64,000 bases of DNA from Clostridia bacterium (GTDB lineage: Bacteria; Bacillota; Clostridia; CAKSNL01; HGM11501): the NCBI GenBank assembly GCA_017411325.1, contig JAFQQJ010000007.1, positions 1 through 64,000 of the forward strand, read 5' to 3'. The notes beneath the pieces were generated by a model. It saw only the letters and a list, made by a program, of their open reading frames with translations. It was not told the DNA's origin and searched no databases. The translations under genes and the position numbers were made by a program. Each line of letters starts with the position of its first letter. The first letter of the stretch is position 1. Below, piece by piece: positions 1-8,002 of this stretch.

Positions 1-378
1 CATTGCTTCAAAAAGTATTGCCATCTTGTCGTCACCAACATCTTCACTAATAGAAACAACATCAATATTCAGTTCTTTTCTAAGCATCGACTTGTAAACA
101 ACACTATCTTCTCGGTTCCTTGCAAATCGGCTGAACTTCCAAACTAAAATTACATCAAACGGCTTTGGTTTGCGCTTTGCTAATCCTATCATTGTATTAA
201 ATGCAGGTCTTTTCTTGGTATTTCTACCACTAATACCTTCATCAAGAAAAATGAAATCTTTAGGTAATAACATTTGATTTTTTTCTGCATAGAGTTTGAT
301 TTTTTCAAGCTGACTGTCAGGACTGTACTCAAGCTGATCATCAGTAGAAACTCGTATGTAAGCTGCCGCTACTTTCAT
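1..378 (-). CDS. Large serine recombinase, N-terminal 126 residues (runs off window)
   Basis: The frame is open from the ATG at 378 to base 1. It begins MKVAAAYIRVSTDDQ, the resolvase N-terminal signature with catalytic Ser11. It continues with FLDEGISGRNTKKRPAF and the arginine helix KFSRFARNRED, both typical of the catalytic fold. A strong AAGGAGGG site precedes the ATG. The DNA-binding recombinase and zinc-ribbon domains of the family would lie left of the window. It is the likely integrase/excisionase of element A. A 55-residue gene lies 72 bases upstream on the same strand. Confidence 0.9.
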   Translation of the reverse strand, partial: MKVAAAYIRVSTDDQLEYSPDSQLEKIKLYAEKNQMLLPKDFIFLDEGISGRNTKKRPAFNTMIGLAKRKPKPFDVILVWKFSRFARNREDSVVYKSMLRKELNIDVVSISEDVGDDKMAILFEAM

Positions 379-450
379 TAAATACCCTCCTTCCCAAAAA
401 ACGGCAACTATTTATTCCATATTATAATTATAGCAAAGTCGCCTTTTAAA

Positions 451-618
451 TCAAAATTTTTGTTCTGAAATCATTATTTTTCTTTTGTAATATTCGCTCA
501 ACGCTCGTGCCTCCATATCTTTTTTCCATTGTTCCATTTCATCTTCATTTAAGCTTGAGAGCATTACATCCTGATCTTCAACACTTGCTACGAAGAGTTC
601 AACCACAAATTCATTCAT
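451..618 (-). CDS. Small 55-residue protein upstream of recombinase A
   Basis: The frame starts at the ATG at 618 behind a GAGGTGG site and encodes 55 residues beginning MNEFVVELFVASVEDQD. It is acidic in the first half and basic at the C-terminus (YYKRK). No family is recognised. It stands directly upstream of the recombinase, on the same strand and with no terminator between them, so co-transcription is likely. Element B has a similar arrangement, with a 58-residue protein directly before its recombinase. A recombination accessory role is possible but unproven. Confidence 0.6.
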   Translation of the reverse strand: MNEFVVELFVASVEDQDVMLSSLNEDEMEQWKKDMEARALSEYYKRKIMISEQKF

Positions 619-689
619 TAATACCACCTCTCATAATTTTATGTTTTAATTTCTGCTTAAATAACAATGTACAAACTGCTTTTTGAACA

Positions 690-750
690 TAAAAAAACGA
701 CCGGCATAACCGATCGTTAAATACAAAAGCGACTAACTTTCGTCAGCCGC
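690..750 (-). terminator. Tandem intrinsic terminators after the PD-(D/E)XK gene
   Basis: Read leftward, the first hairpin (stem 742-750 with 729-737, GAAA loop, G-U pairs) is followed by TTTTGTATTT. The second (stem 710-717 with 697-704) is followed by seven T. They end transcription from the gene stopping at 775 and separate it from the recombinase operon. Confidence 0.75.
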
Positions 751-774
751 TAAATTTAATTTATATATAATATT

Positions 775-2175
775 TTAGCTTCTGCTAGCAGATGGTTTCT
801 TTGTTCCATCAACAATGATATATGGAATTTTTTCTTTTTCCTCAACTTTCAAATCATTATAAAAATTCAAGAAATTGTCTAAAGCTCTCTCGTGTCCATT
901 ATCAATGATTAGATATATAGCTTTTTTGGTTTTTTCTTGTTTCATATATATTGGAAGCTGTTTTTCAATTCCGTGTTTAAGTTGACTGTTTGATGTTAAT
1001 TTTACTTCAACAACCACCTTGTCAGACAATCCGCGAGAGAGCTTGAAATCAACAGGTCCTCTTCCATTATTTCCTTCTCTTGTCAAATCTATATCATTTG
1101 CTCTACAATATGAATCTGCAATTCCATAAAACAATAATTGCGCAGCAGATTCATGCTTAGAGGTTCCATCAGGATTATATAGTAATTCAGATAAGTTATT
1201 ATCTTCTATCAAAGTTTTAAATTGACCACAAATCTTATTTACCACTGTTAGAACATCTTCTACAGAAGATACCTTGTTAAGCTCTATTGGGAATTTTTCT
1301 GTATATTGTTTTGCTTTTAAATACCAAATATATTCTCCAGATGGATCCAACGAAAAATCGTAGACTTTTTTTGGTGTTCCTTTATATGCATCTACTAAAG
1401 AATTTCTAAACATATGACTATGCAACATTAAAGATAAAATCTCGGACTTATGCAATTTTTTTCTGTTTCCTAAATCAAAATAAGCATTTATTTCATCTCT
1501 TACACGTTGATTTTCTGCACAAATCCAATCTACATCGTCAAAACTTTCTGCTACAGGTAAAGGACTTAATATTGTAGATGGAAGCAATAACAACGGTTTA
1601 TTGTTATAAGGATTTCTACAAGTTTTGTATTTTTGTGTTCCTAACATAACAATTATATGTGGTATTTCACATTTTTCCACAACACGTTGTGTGTATTCTA
1701 AAATATTTTTTCTCAATATGAATGTAACTAAATCGCTAATTCTATCACATCCTATATTTTCTTGAAAGACACCAAGTAATTCAAACAAAACCGGATCTGT
1801 CATTCCTTCATCAAGCAATTCTTTTGTTGTGGTCAGTATACTTTCTCTAAGTACTGAACCTATTGCATTTCCCGAAGTGCCCTCTTGGGAATAGCCAAAG
1901 CATGTTCCTGCTAATTCTCTAAAAGTAAGCAAACCGTCTGCTCTACGCCAAAACTGATCCCCTTTTCTCTTACTGTGGGTTAGTAATGTTATTATATTAG
2001 AAAAGTATCCCTCAACGGTAGTTTTAGCATTAACAAACTCAGGAACATCACATAATTCTAGCAAAGCAGGATCAATAAACACCCGTGTATCTACATCTAA
2101 AATCACATCAAATAGACATAATTCATCAAGCTTTTTTTCATCAACATTGAATTCCTCTGAGAAAGTAATTGGCAT
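775..2175 (-). CDS. PD-(D/E)XK nuclease-like protein, putative defence gene
   Basis: A 466-residue protein with an AAGGGGTG site just before the ATG. The C-terminal part has a plausible PD-(D/E)XK core: Asp376 in GPVDFKL, Glu390 and Lys392 in VVVEVKL, and Gln406 in QLPIYM. A predicted strand (KAIYLIIDN) follows, as in Holliday-junction-resolvase-like and restriction folds. The first 370 residues match no family I recognise; they include a KRKGDQFWRRADGL segment. It sits among an Mrr enzyme and a toxin-antitoxin pair inside an integrative element, which suggests a restriction or abortive-infection role. That role is inferred; only the nuclease motif is seen. Confidence 0.65.
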   Translation of the reverse strand: MPITFSEEFNVDEKKLDELCLFDVILDVDTRVFIDPALLELCDVPEFVNAKTTVEGYFSNIITLLTHSKRKGDQFWRRADGLLTFRELAGTCFGYSQEGTSGNAIGSVLRESILTTTKELLDEGMTDPVLFELLGVFQENIGCDRISDLVTFILRKNILEYTQRVVEKCEIPHIIVMLGTQKYKTCRNPYNNKPLLLLPSTILSPLPVAESFDDVDWICAENQRVRDEINAYFDLGNRKKLHKSEILSLMLHSHMFRNSLVDAYKGTPKKVYDFSLDPSGEYIWYLKAKQYTEKFPIELNKVSSVEDVLTVVNKICGQFKTLIEDNNLSELLYNPDGTSKHESAAQLLFYGIADSYCRANDIDLTREGNNGRGPVDFKLSRGLSDKVVVEVKLTSNSQLKHGIEKQLPIYMKQEKTKKAIYLIIDNGHERALDNFLNFYNDLKVEEKEKIPYIIVDGTKKPSASRS

Positions 2176-2227
2176 TATTACACCCCTTTTCTATATAGTT
2201 ACTCTGTAATTCATACATCATAAATTT

Positions 2228-2283
2228 TCACACATTCTCTAACAAATCTTCAATCTTGCAACCAAATGTTTTAAAAGCAAATC
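2228..2283 (-). pseudogene. Remnant of a second Xre antitoxin 3' end
   Basis: Read leftward this encodes FKTFGCKIEDLLENV and a stop. That nearly matches the last residues KTLGCKIEDLLENV of the antitoxin gene at 4146-4787, with high identity at the DNA level. No longer frame precedes it. It looks like the surviving tail of a duplicated antitoxin, marking a rearrangement point around the 2334-4106 genes. Confidence 0.6.
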
Positions 2284-2333
2284 TGTGCAATTTTATCTCG
2301 ATATTTTATGTTCATAATTTAGTTATCACACTA

Positions 2334-3149
2334 TTATAGTTCTTCACTAATGTATATCGTATCTTCGTTTTTGTCCTTTTCAAGACGCCCTATTGTATAT
2401 TCTTGTGCAAATAGATTACAATGCCATTTTCCAGGGATTCTAGACACTTTGTCTGATAAGGAGGTTATAATTAACACAAATGTTTCTTTATATCGCTTTG
2501 AGAAACGATTTTCCAAATATAATTCTATCGTTACCCTATGGCTTATTAACCCTGTCATAAACTCTGGAGAAGCGTAGAATATAAATGTATCCTTTTCACC
2601 GGGGGCTAAAGTCATTTTCAGATTTTCTTGATTAACAGCTACTTTTCCCCAAGATATTTCCTTCTTTTCTGATTTACCACGTCCATATTCAACGGTAATA
2701 CAAGATTCGGTTGTATTAGTTAATTCTATCTCTAATCCCAATGCTTTCCCGGTCTTATACTCACCGATTTTGATATATTTTTCACTTGGATCATCAATCA
2801 GCTGTTCACTTTCTATTTCATAAGCTTTCCAGTTACTAACTAATACAAAAGGTCTTATTTCCAATCTATACCTATCTTTTTCTATATCAATTACTTTTTC
2901 TGACAACTTATTTGCTTTTTGCGATGCTTGTAATGCAAGAATGCCAAGAATAACTGTACCAACAAAAGAAAGTATAGTCCCTACATATCCTAACAATTCT
3001 CCAGCCGTCCATTCGGCAACTAAAAATTCAATCCCACTATACCATTTGAAAAGGCAATGTATAACTAATAAGGGGATAATAAAACATATTAAAGATGTCA
3101 GTATAATTGTTTTTTTGTATTTTTTTAACACTTCAAAAAGTTCTTTCAT
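2334..3149 (-). CDS. Membrane protein with two N-terminal helices, unknown function
   Basis: A 271-residue protein. Two hydrophobic helices are evident, at about residues 14-36 and 52-73. A short coiled-coil-like stretch (ASQKANKLSEKVIDIEKDR) and a soluble domain of about 170 residues rich in predicted strands follow. No catalytic motif is seen. Its neighbours are an Mrr restriction gene and a nuclease-like gene on the same strand, with small gaps. It could be the membrane partner of a defence system, a passenger, or unrelated; the sequence does not decide. Confidence 0.7.
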   Translation of the reverse strand: MKELFEVLKKYKKTIILTSLICFIIPLLVIHCLFKWYSGIEFLVAEWTAGELLGYVGTILSFVGTVILGILALQASQKANKLSEKVIDIEKDRYRLEIRPFVLVSNWKAYEIESEQLIDDPSEKYIKIGEYKTGKALGLEIELTNTTESCITVEYGRGKSEKKEISWGKVAVNQENLKMTLAPGEKDTFIFYASPEFMTGLISHRVTIELYLENRFSKRYKETFVLIITSLSDKVSRIPGKWHCNLFAQEYTIGRLEKDKNEDTIYISEEL

Positions 3150-3191
3150 TTTTTCACCCGTTTAGCTATTTTATTTTTTAACGCAACTCTC

Positions 3192-4106
3192 TTAAAAGAG
3201 ATTACTTTCAGTATTATAGAATTCATCTAACACATAAGTTTTAACTGGAGTTATATACAACTCATACTTAATAACTAATTTCACCAAATCATTTCCGTCA
3301 ATCAATGTAATAGGTGAACCTTCTCTTGCTGCTTGTCTTGCAGAATTTGTAAATCTGCCATTGGTGATAAATACACCATAATCAGCTTGATACTTATTCA
3401 TTGCACCCAAAAACTGATTAATTTCCGGTTCCCTTACAGGCGCTACATTGTATCGCTTGCATTGAATTACAACTCTTGTTGTTCTAAAATCATTGACATC
3501 AGTATGATAACCATAGCCATCAATGCCACCGTCATTACTGATTTGCACACCTTTTTCTGTGAATTCAACACCCATACGGTTAAGTAACGCTCTTGAAAAT
3601 GCTTCAAATTTTTTAGGAGTCATTTTAGCGATTGCGGCAAGAAGTTTTTCCTTGAAGCCATCTTTAATTTTTTCTTCTTCCTCAGGTTCTTCTTCGCTAT
3701 CACTTATATCAACTACTTTATTCTTTTTATTATTTTGACTCAATTCTTCCCAATGCTTTTTCGATGTTTCAATAATGTCTTTTTGAACATCAAGACTATC
3801 AACATCAAGACATAATCCTTTGTCGGTCAATGTTATAGGAGAAGAATCCGTATATGTAAGCAACTTATTAAAATATAAATCTTTAATAGCAAAATTGAAT
3901 TTAAAATTAAACTCTTTATATTCGCTACCTGTCTTTTTAGATTTCTTTACTATTTCAGCATACTCAGCTATTTGGTCATCTAAGTCAACAATACGTTCTT
4001 TAATTTCAGAACGTTCTAACTGTCCACCTGCTTCTTGAAGCACTTTTAATATGGGCTTTATAAGATATGCAATTTTTCCTTCTGAAGATAATTCTTTTAT
4101 ATTCAT
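3192..4106 (-). CDS. mrr: Mrr-family type IV restriction endonuclease
   Basis: A 304-residue protein. Residues 10-100 form a winged-helix Mrr N-terminal domain, followed by an acidic linker near 138-146 and an Mrr catalytic domain from about 158. The PD-(D/E)XK-type core is visible as GGIDGYG (Asp196) and IQCKRY (Gln215-x-Lys217), then a YGVFITNGRFT strand typical of Mrr_cat. The family cleaves modified, usually methylated, foreign DNA. No methyltransferase is nearby, as expected for type IV. A GGGAG site precedes the ATG. Length and layout are usual, so I take it as intact. Confidence 0.88.
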   Translation of the reverse strand: MNIKELSSEGKIAYLIKPILKVLQEAGGQLERSEIKERIVDLDDQIAEYAEIVKKSKKTGSEYKEFNFKFNFAIKDLYFNKLLTYTDSSPITLTDKGLCLDVDSLDVQKDIIETSKKHWEELSQNNKKNKVVDISDSEEEPEEEEKIKDGFKEKLLAAIAKMTPKKFEAFSRALLNRMGVEFTEKGVQISNDGGIDGYGYHTDVNDFRTTRVVIQCKRYNVAPVREPEINQFLGAMNKYQADYGVFITNGRFTNSARQAAREGSPITLIDGNDLVKLVIKYELYITPVKTYVLDEFYNTESNLF

Positions 4107-4145
4107 AATTTACTCTCCCTTAAATATTTATCTAATCTAGTATTT

Positions 4146-4787
4146 TCACACATTCTCCAACAAATCTTCAATCTTACATCCAAGTGTTTTTGAAAGTGCA
4201 AGAAGAGTTGTTGTTGCTGCTTTATTTATATCCTTTGCTTTCAGTTCGTACTGCTGAAGTGTTCTTAAATTTACTCCTGATTTTTCGGCAAGTTCTCTTT
4301 GGGAGTAGCCAATGTTTTTGCGAAGTTCCTGTAATTTTGTTGTTGTGGTTTTTCTTTCTATAATTGAATTAACTACATCTACAAATTTATCTTCGTGCGC
4401 TTCGTGGAGTGTTGGATAAAGCTTTTCAATTTCTTTTGCAGATACATTCTGAAAAATGTCTTTAAATGTTCTGCCTGTATGCCATTGATAGTAAGCTACA
4501 ATCCATCCACACCAATATTCAGGGGAACAATCATATTCTGTCTGTACTTCAGGTAGGTCTTGTTCTATGCCTGCTTTGACAACAATTTCGTGAACAAGCT
4601 CAGTTCCCGATAATCCTGAAATGATTTTAGGTACACCGTTCCCAAACTGTGTAGCGAAACCCGTTGTAACAAACAAATCAAAGAATTTCTGCAAGCTCAT
4701 CTTACAAGCGTTCACAGCATAATCTGCAGCTTCGCCAAGATTTCGCATTGCATCATCTAAATACTGCTCATCGTAAGCGCGCATCAT
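4146..4787 (-). CDS. Xre-type antitoxin partner of the DUF3990 toxin
   Basis: A 213-residue protein. The N-terminal part (LDDAMRNLGEAADYAVN, then KFFDLFVTTGFATQFG) resembles the short helical proteins that accompany DUF3990 toxins. Residues 150-213 form an Xre helix-turn-helix (YSQRELAEKSGVNLRTLQQY). Its start lies 20 bases inside the toxin gene, behind GAGGAGG, so the two are translationally coupled. Likely role: neutralise the toxin and repress the pair's promoter. The last 15 codons are duplicated as a remnant at 2228-2283. Confidence 0.75.
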   Translation of the reverse strand: MMRAYDEQYLDDAMRNLGEAADYAVNACKMSLQKFFDLFVTTGFATQFGNGVPKIISGLSGTELVHEIVVKAGIEQDLPEVQTEYDCSPEYWCGWIVAYYQWHTGRTFKDIFQNVSAKEIEKLYPTLHEAHEDKFVDVVNSIIERKTTTTKLQELRKNIGYSQRELAEKSGVNLRTLQQYELKAKDINKAATTTLLALSKTLGCKIEDLLENV

Positions 4788-5445
4788 CAGGTGTTACCTC
4801 CTCACGAATAATATCTCTCATAAATAATCCGCTTAAATCTTCTTTTTCAAGTTCAGCATTAAATGCTTCTCTTGCTTCGTCGTCTCTTGCTTTGCGCTTT
4901 GCATAGTAGATTGTGTTGTCGCAAACTTCATAAGACACAAACTTAATTTCATCAAATGCCTTTTTGCTCTTTAAAACAACCTGCTCGCCAAGCTTGCCAA
5001 GTCGCATAGCATAAGACAACTGATTGAGTGAAATTTCGTTATTAACAAATGCTCTTGCAAAGGAGAAGTAAGAATCGTCAGCACGGTAACCGATAATCGC
5101 ATCGTAGTCCTTTGTATCAGGCAGAAAATGTTCAATAAGCCATTCACGACCACGTTTCATAACCGGCGTAGACAAACGAACTTTCCTATGCTTCATCAGC
5201 ATTGCAAGCCAATGTAAAATGGTATATTCATCAGATGAAAGATTCAAAACCTTAAGGTTCGACATTTCAATATTATATTTATTTGCAAAGCCGTCAACAT
5301 CTTCGGTACAAGCCCATTCTTTTGCAAGTTCAATATGTTCTGTACAATAAAAACCTCTGCCGTAATCGTTATAGGTTTTACCCTTGCCGAACTGCGGCTT
5401 TTCAATGATTTCAGGCGAACCGTGATATATAGTAAGCTTACTCAT
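4768..5445 (-). CDS. DUF3990 ADP-ribosyltransferase-like toxin
   Basis: A 225-residue protein. It opens with LTIYHGSPE (His8) and YNDYGRGFYCTEH, the hallmarks of DUF3990, a branch of the ADP-ribosyltransferase fold with an H-Y-E type site. A candidate third residue is the Glu of GEQVVLK. Members are thought to act as toxins, but the target is not known from sequence. It is the first gene of a two-gene operon with the Xre-type antitoxin, whose start overlaps its 3' end. It is the rightmost gene of element A, about 150 bases from the cotJC junction. Confidence 0.78.
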   Translation of the reverse strand: MSKLTIYHGSPEIIEKPQFGKGKTYNDYGRGFYCTEHIELAKEWACTEDVDGFANKYNIEMSNLKVLNLSSDEYTILHWLAMLMKHRKVRLSTPVMKRGREWLIEHFLPDTKDYDAIIGYRADDSYFSFARAFVNNEISLNQLSYAMRLGKLGEQVVLKSKKAFDEIKFVSYEVCDNTIYYAKRKARDDEAREAFNAELEKEDLSGLFMRDIIREEVTPDDARLR

Positions 5446-5552
5446 TTCATCATCTCCGTACTTCCATAGAGTTATACGCTTTATATTATACTCCCACAGA
5501 AGTATTTTGTCAATGGTTTCAAGGAATTTTATCTAATTTTTGCATAAAAAAT

Positions 5553-5571
5553 AGCAGTCTGTAAAACTGCT
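5553..5571. terminator. Small bidirectional hairpin near the element A right end
   Basis: Stem AGCAGT (5553-5558) pairs with ACTGCT (5566-5571), with A-rich sequence on the left and TTTAT on the right. It lies about 30 bases from the element junction and may insulate the element from cotJC transcription. Confidence 0.45.
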
Positions 5572-5587
5572 TTTATCACTACTCAAA

Positions 5588-6076
5588 CAATTACAATTTT
5601 GTGGACCTGACGGGGAGTTAGGGGCAAGTCTTCGCTATTTAAGTCAGCGTTTTTCTATGCCGAACGATGTATGTAAAGCAATTTGCAATGACATCGGCAC
5701 TGAAGAACTCGCTCACCTTGAGATGGTAGGAACCCTTGTTCATCAGCTTACGAAAAACATTTCCTGCGAAGAAGTTAAAAAGAGTGGTTTTTCCGATTAT
5801 TTCGTAGATCACGGCACAGCCGTATATCCTGTTTCCGCTTCGGGCGTACCCTGGACAGCTGCATATATTCAGTCTTCCGGTGATGCCATTGCCGACCTTA
5901 CAGAGAACCTGGCAGCAGAGCAGAAGGCAAGAAAGACATATGACAATATCTTAAGGCTTTCGGATGATCCTGATGTAAATGAGGTTATAAAATTCCTTCG
6001 TGCCAGAGAAATAGTTCACTTCCAGCGTTTCGGTGAACCAAACCATACTAATTTAAGGAGATTTTACCCATACTAA
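5588..6076 (+). pseudogene. cotJC: cotJC middle segment, interrupted at both ends
   Basis: The frame matches spore coat protein CotJC, a manganese-catalase-like ferritin fold. Homology starts upstream of the first ATG (5657) with GPDGELGASLRYLSQR at 5603. It continues through DIGTEELAHLEM and AAEQKARKTY, which carry metal-binding Glu/His, to REIVHFQRFGE at 6037. Past 6037 the last 12 codons plus stop are element B sequence. About 35-40 N-terminal codons are missing to the left, and the true C-terminus is at 19831-19941. As it stands the gene cannot make a normal protein. Excision of element B would restore the 3' half in frame. The ATG at 5657 is not the native start. Confidence 0.88.
6028..6037 (+). 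repeat. attL core of element B
   Basis: TTTCGGTGAA, identical to 19830-19839, lies at codons Phe-Gly-Glu of cotJC. It is the left crossover repeat of the serine-recombinase element. Sequence to the left is cotJC and to the right is element. Confidence 0.85.
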
Positions 6077-6077
6077 A

Positions 6078-6108
6078 AGACATCACAACCGTTTGGATTG
6101 CAGTGTCT
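6078..6108 (-). terminator. Terminator of the element B recombinase
   Basis: Read leftward, an imperfect 11-bp stem (6098-6108 with 6078-6088, G-U pairs and one mismatch) is followed by TTTTAG. It lies between the recombinase stop (6159) and attL. Confidence 0.6.
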
Positions 6109-6158
6109 TATTTTGTTTGTTACAGTATATCATATTACTAATAAAAAAGCAATACCTT

Positions 6159-7685
6159 TTAGATGTTCCAGACGAGTTCAGCATTTCCATCCTCGTCTAT
6201 AATGATGCGGTTTATGATGATACCGCATACGCCACGCTTTTCCTCAAATGAGGCGGTTTTCCATTTCTTAGATAGATTGATAGCTTGTTTAACATCAATT
6301 TCTGTATTTTCAAGTTCTTCAATCTTTAACAGAAGCTCCGTTCTCTCTGCTTTGAGTTTTGTTGCTCTCTGGCTCATTATTTCAAGCAAATCAGCATTTG
6401 CTTCCGGTTGCATCAGCATATCTGCGATTTTATTTTGAGATAATTCAATGGATTTTAATTTGTTCCGCAGTTCGTTGATTTCGGGATGCACATTCTTTCT
6501 CTCGCTTGTCCTGATGTTTTTCAAGGTTTCAAGCTTATTGGCAATTTCAATATATACCATATCTTCAAGGCTCTCTGCATAAATTGTGCCTTTAGTTCCT
6601 TTACAGTCCTTGAAATGAGTTTTGCCTGTGCAAGTAAAATATCTGCGGATTTCTCCGCTTCCTGTCTTACCCTTGATAGTAGTCATAGTTCTGCCACATC
6701 TACCACAGATGATTTTACCACCGAGCCACGAGGTTTTATTAGATACTGCATTTCGTATCTGTTTATTTTTAGATAGCTTCTGCTGACATTTAAGCCAAGT
6801 ATCGCTATCTATAACCCCCTCGTGTGTCATTACCACTACCTTGAGGTCGCTAAAATCATTGTTGCCCGCTTCGTGCTTGGTCTTTCCATAAATTTGTATG
6901 CCGTGTATTCCGTCAAAGGCTTCGGGTGGACTTATGATTTGTGCATTGTGCATTTGAAAATACTCATACACCCTGCTGTCCGCTCTTACATAAATAGGGT
7001 TTTTAATGATTGTAGATAGCTTGGCAGTAGTCCATCCGCCGCCTGATAGAGTTTTAATATCATTCTCTACAAGATTTTTCAAGAGCCTACCTAAAGATAC
7101 TTGCTCAACTGCGTATGTATCATAGATATATTTGACTTGCTCGATTTCATCAGGAATGGGTTTCAGTCGCTTCGTTTTGATATTATTTATAACTGTAGGC
7201 TCAAGGTCAAAGCCATAGGGTTTTCGACCGCCCATCCATAAAGAAAGCTCGCTTCGGTGAGCATAAGCCTGTGTTACTCGCTGAATGATGCTCTGCCTTT
7301 CAAACTCAGCAAAAACCGCTAAAATTTTTACTATTAGCTCCCCGTAAGGACTTCCCGTGTCAAATGCCTCTTGTGTAGAAACAAACTCAACTCCATATTT
7401 TTTGAAAACAGCAAGTATGTTTACAAAGTCCGATAAGCTTCTGGATATACGGTCCAATCTGTAGGTGAGCACTTTGGTAATCTTTCCTTGTTCGATTTTT
7501 CGCATCATACTTTGAAAACCATCACGGTCTGTATTACCGCCAGAAAATCCATTGTCAACAAATGTAAGTATCTTTTCGCCTCGTTCATCAGGCTTTATCA
7601 TAGCCTTGCAGTATTCAAGCTGGGTTTCGCAGGAGATTGAATTTTCCCGTTCGATTGACTTTCGTGCATAAAGGGCAATAGCCAT
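6159..7685 (-). CDS. Large serine recombinase (integrase of element B)
   Basis: A 508-residue protein. Catalytic resolvase domain at 1-150, with nucleophile Ser10 in LYARKSIERE, FVDNGFSGGNTDRDGF and YRLDRISRSL. Recombinase domain at about 165-290, starting at GGRKPYGF. Zinc ribbon at about 325-365, seen as CGRCGR then CTGKTHFKDCKG. A coiled-coil region follows near 400-450. This is the standard large-serine-recombinase architecture at normal length. It lies beside attL, as integrases usually do, behind an AAAGGGGTG site. It would integrate element B at TTTCGGTGAA in cotJC and, with a directionality factor, excise it. The HTH protein at 18861 is a candidate helper. Confidence 0.93.
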   Translation of the reverse strand: MAIALYARKSIERENSISCETQLEYCKAMIKPDERGEKILTFVDNGFSGGNTDRDGFQSMMRKIEQGKITKVLTYRLDRISRSLSDFVNILAVFKKYGVEFVSTQEAFDTGSPYGELIVKILAVFAEFERQSIIQRVTQAYAHRSELSLWMGGRKPYGFDLEPTVINNIKTKRLKPIPDEIEQVKYIYDTYAVEQVSLGRLLKNLVENDIKTLSGGGWTTAKLSTIIKNPIYVRADSRVYEYFQMHNAQIISPPEAFDGIHGIQIYGKTKHEAGNNDFSDLKVVVMTHEGVIDSDTWLKCQQKLSKNKQIRNAVSNKTSWLGGKIICGRCGRTMTTIKGKTGSGEIRRYFTCTGKTHFKDCKGTKGTIYAESLEDMVYIEIANKLETLKNIRTSERKNVHPEINELRNKLKSIELSQNKIADMLMQPEANADLLEIMSQRATKLKAERTELLLKIEELENTEIDVKQAINLSKKWKTASFEEKRGVCGIIINRIIIDEDGNAELVWNI

Positions 7686-7704
7686 AACTACACCCCTTTC
7701 TGTA

Positions 7705-7730
7705 AGCGGAGCGGATGTTTCCGCTCCGCT
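7705..7730. repeat. Perfect 11-bp inverted repeat before the recombinase
   Basis: AGCGGAGCGGA (7705-7715), loop TGTT, then its exact complement (7720-7730). It is GC-rich in an AT-rich element and lies between the 58-residue gene and the recombinase ribosome binding site, with no T-run on the leftward strand. It could be an attenuator, a processing site or a recombinase-binding site. Confidence 0.6.
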
Positions 7731-7733
7731 CCC

Positions 7734-7910
7734 TTAATCAGCCTGCTTTATGCAGAAAATCCTGTAGAGCTGTTCTACTATTTCTTCTTCAAGTTCCTTT
7801 CTCTGTTCAGCGTTAAAAACAACGCTGTGCCTAACTTCTTTGATTTTATTAGATATATCTGTAAATTGGGTATTGTGTCCTGTGCTTATAGTTGCTACTG
7901 CTTGCAGCAT
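7734..7910 (-). CDS. Small 58-residue protein upstream of recombinase B
   Basis: The ATG at 7910 lies 8 bases after a GGAGG site. The protein begins MLQAVATISTGHNTQF and ends in a charged helix (QRKELEEEIVEQLYR). No known family is recognised. It is co-directional with and directly before the recombinase, separated by the 7705-7730 hairpin. The analogous position of the 55-residue gene in element A suggests accessory proteins for these recombinases, although the two show no obvious sequence similarity. Confidence 0.65.
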   Translation of the reverse strand: MLQAVATISTGHNTQFTDISNKIKEVRHSVVFNAEQRKELEEEIVEQLYRIFCIKQAD

Positions 7911-8002
7911 AATATCGACCTCCGATTTGTTTTTTCTCGCTTAGTCTAATAATATGCTCACGAGTGAAGCTATATTATGGTTACGGACACACTCAGTTCC
8001 GC

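Larger units (their letters stand above)
1..5602. mobile_element. Integrative element A (right part), inserted in cotJC
   Basis: Visible: a serine recombinase running off the left edge, then a block of leftward restriction and toxin-antitoxin genes, then an abrupt change at about 5598-5603 into the middle of cotJC. Just before the junction the frame reads QFC-GPDGELG where the family has QFGGPDGELG, so the join lies within a few bases of 5600. In element B the recombinase sits at the left end and is read leftward. By analogy the left end of element A is probably one to two kilobases beyond the window, where the cotJC 5' end should be. Excisability is inference. Confidence 0.7.

Noticed and set aside
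5657..6076. cotJC as an intact 139-residue gene starting at 5657
   Set aside because: Clear CotJC homology runs upstream of that ATG without a start, and the last 12 codons are element sequence, so it is an interrupted gene.
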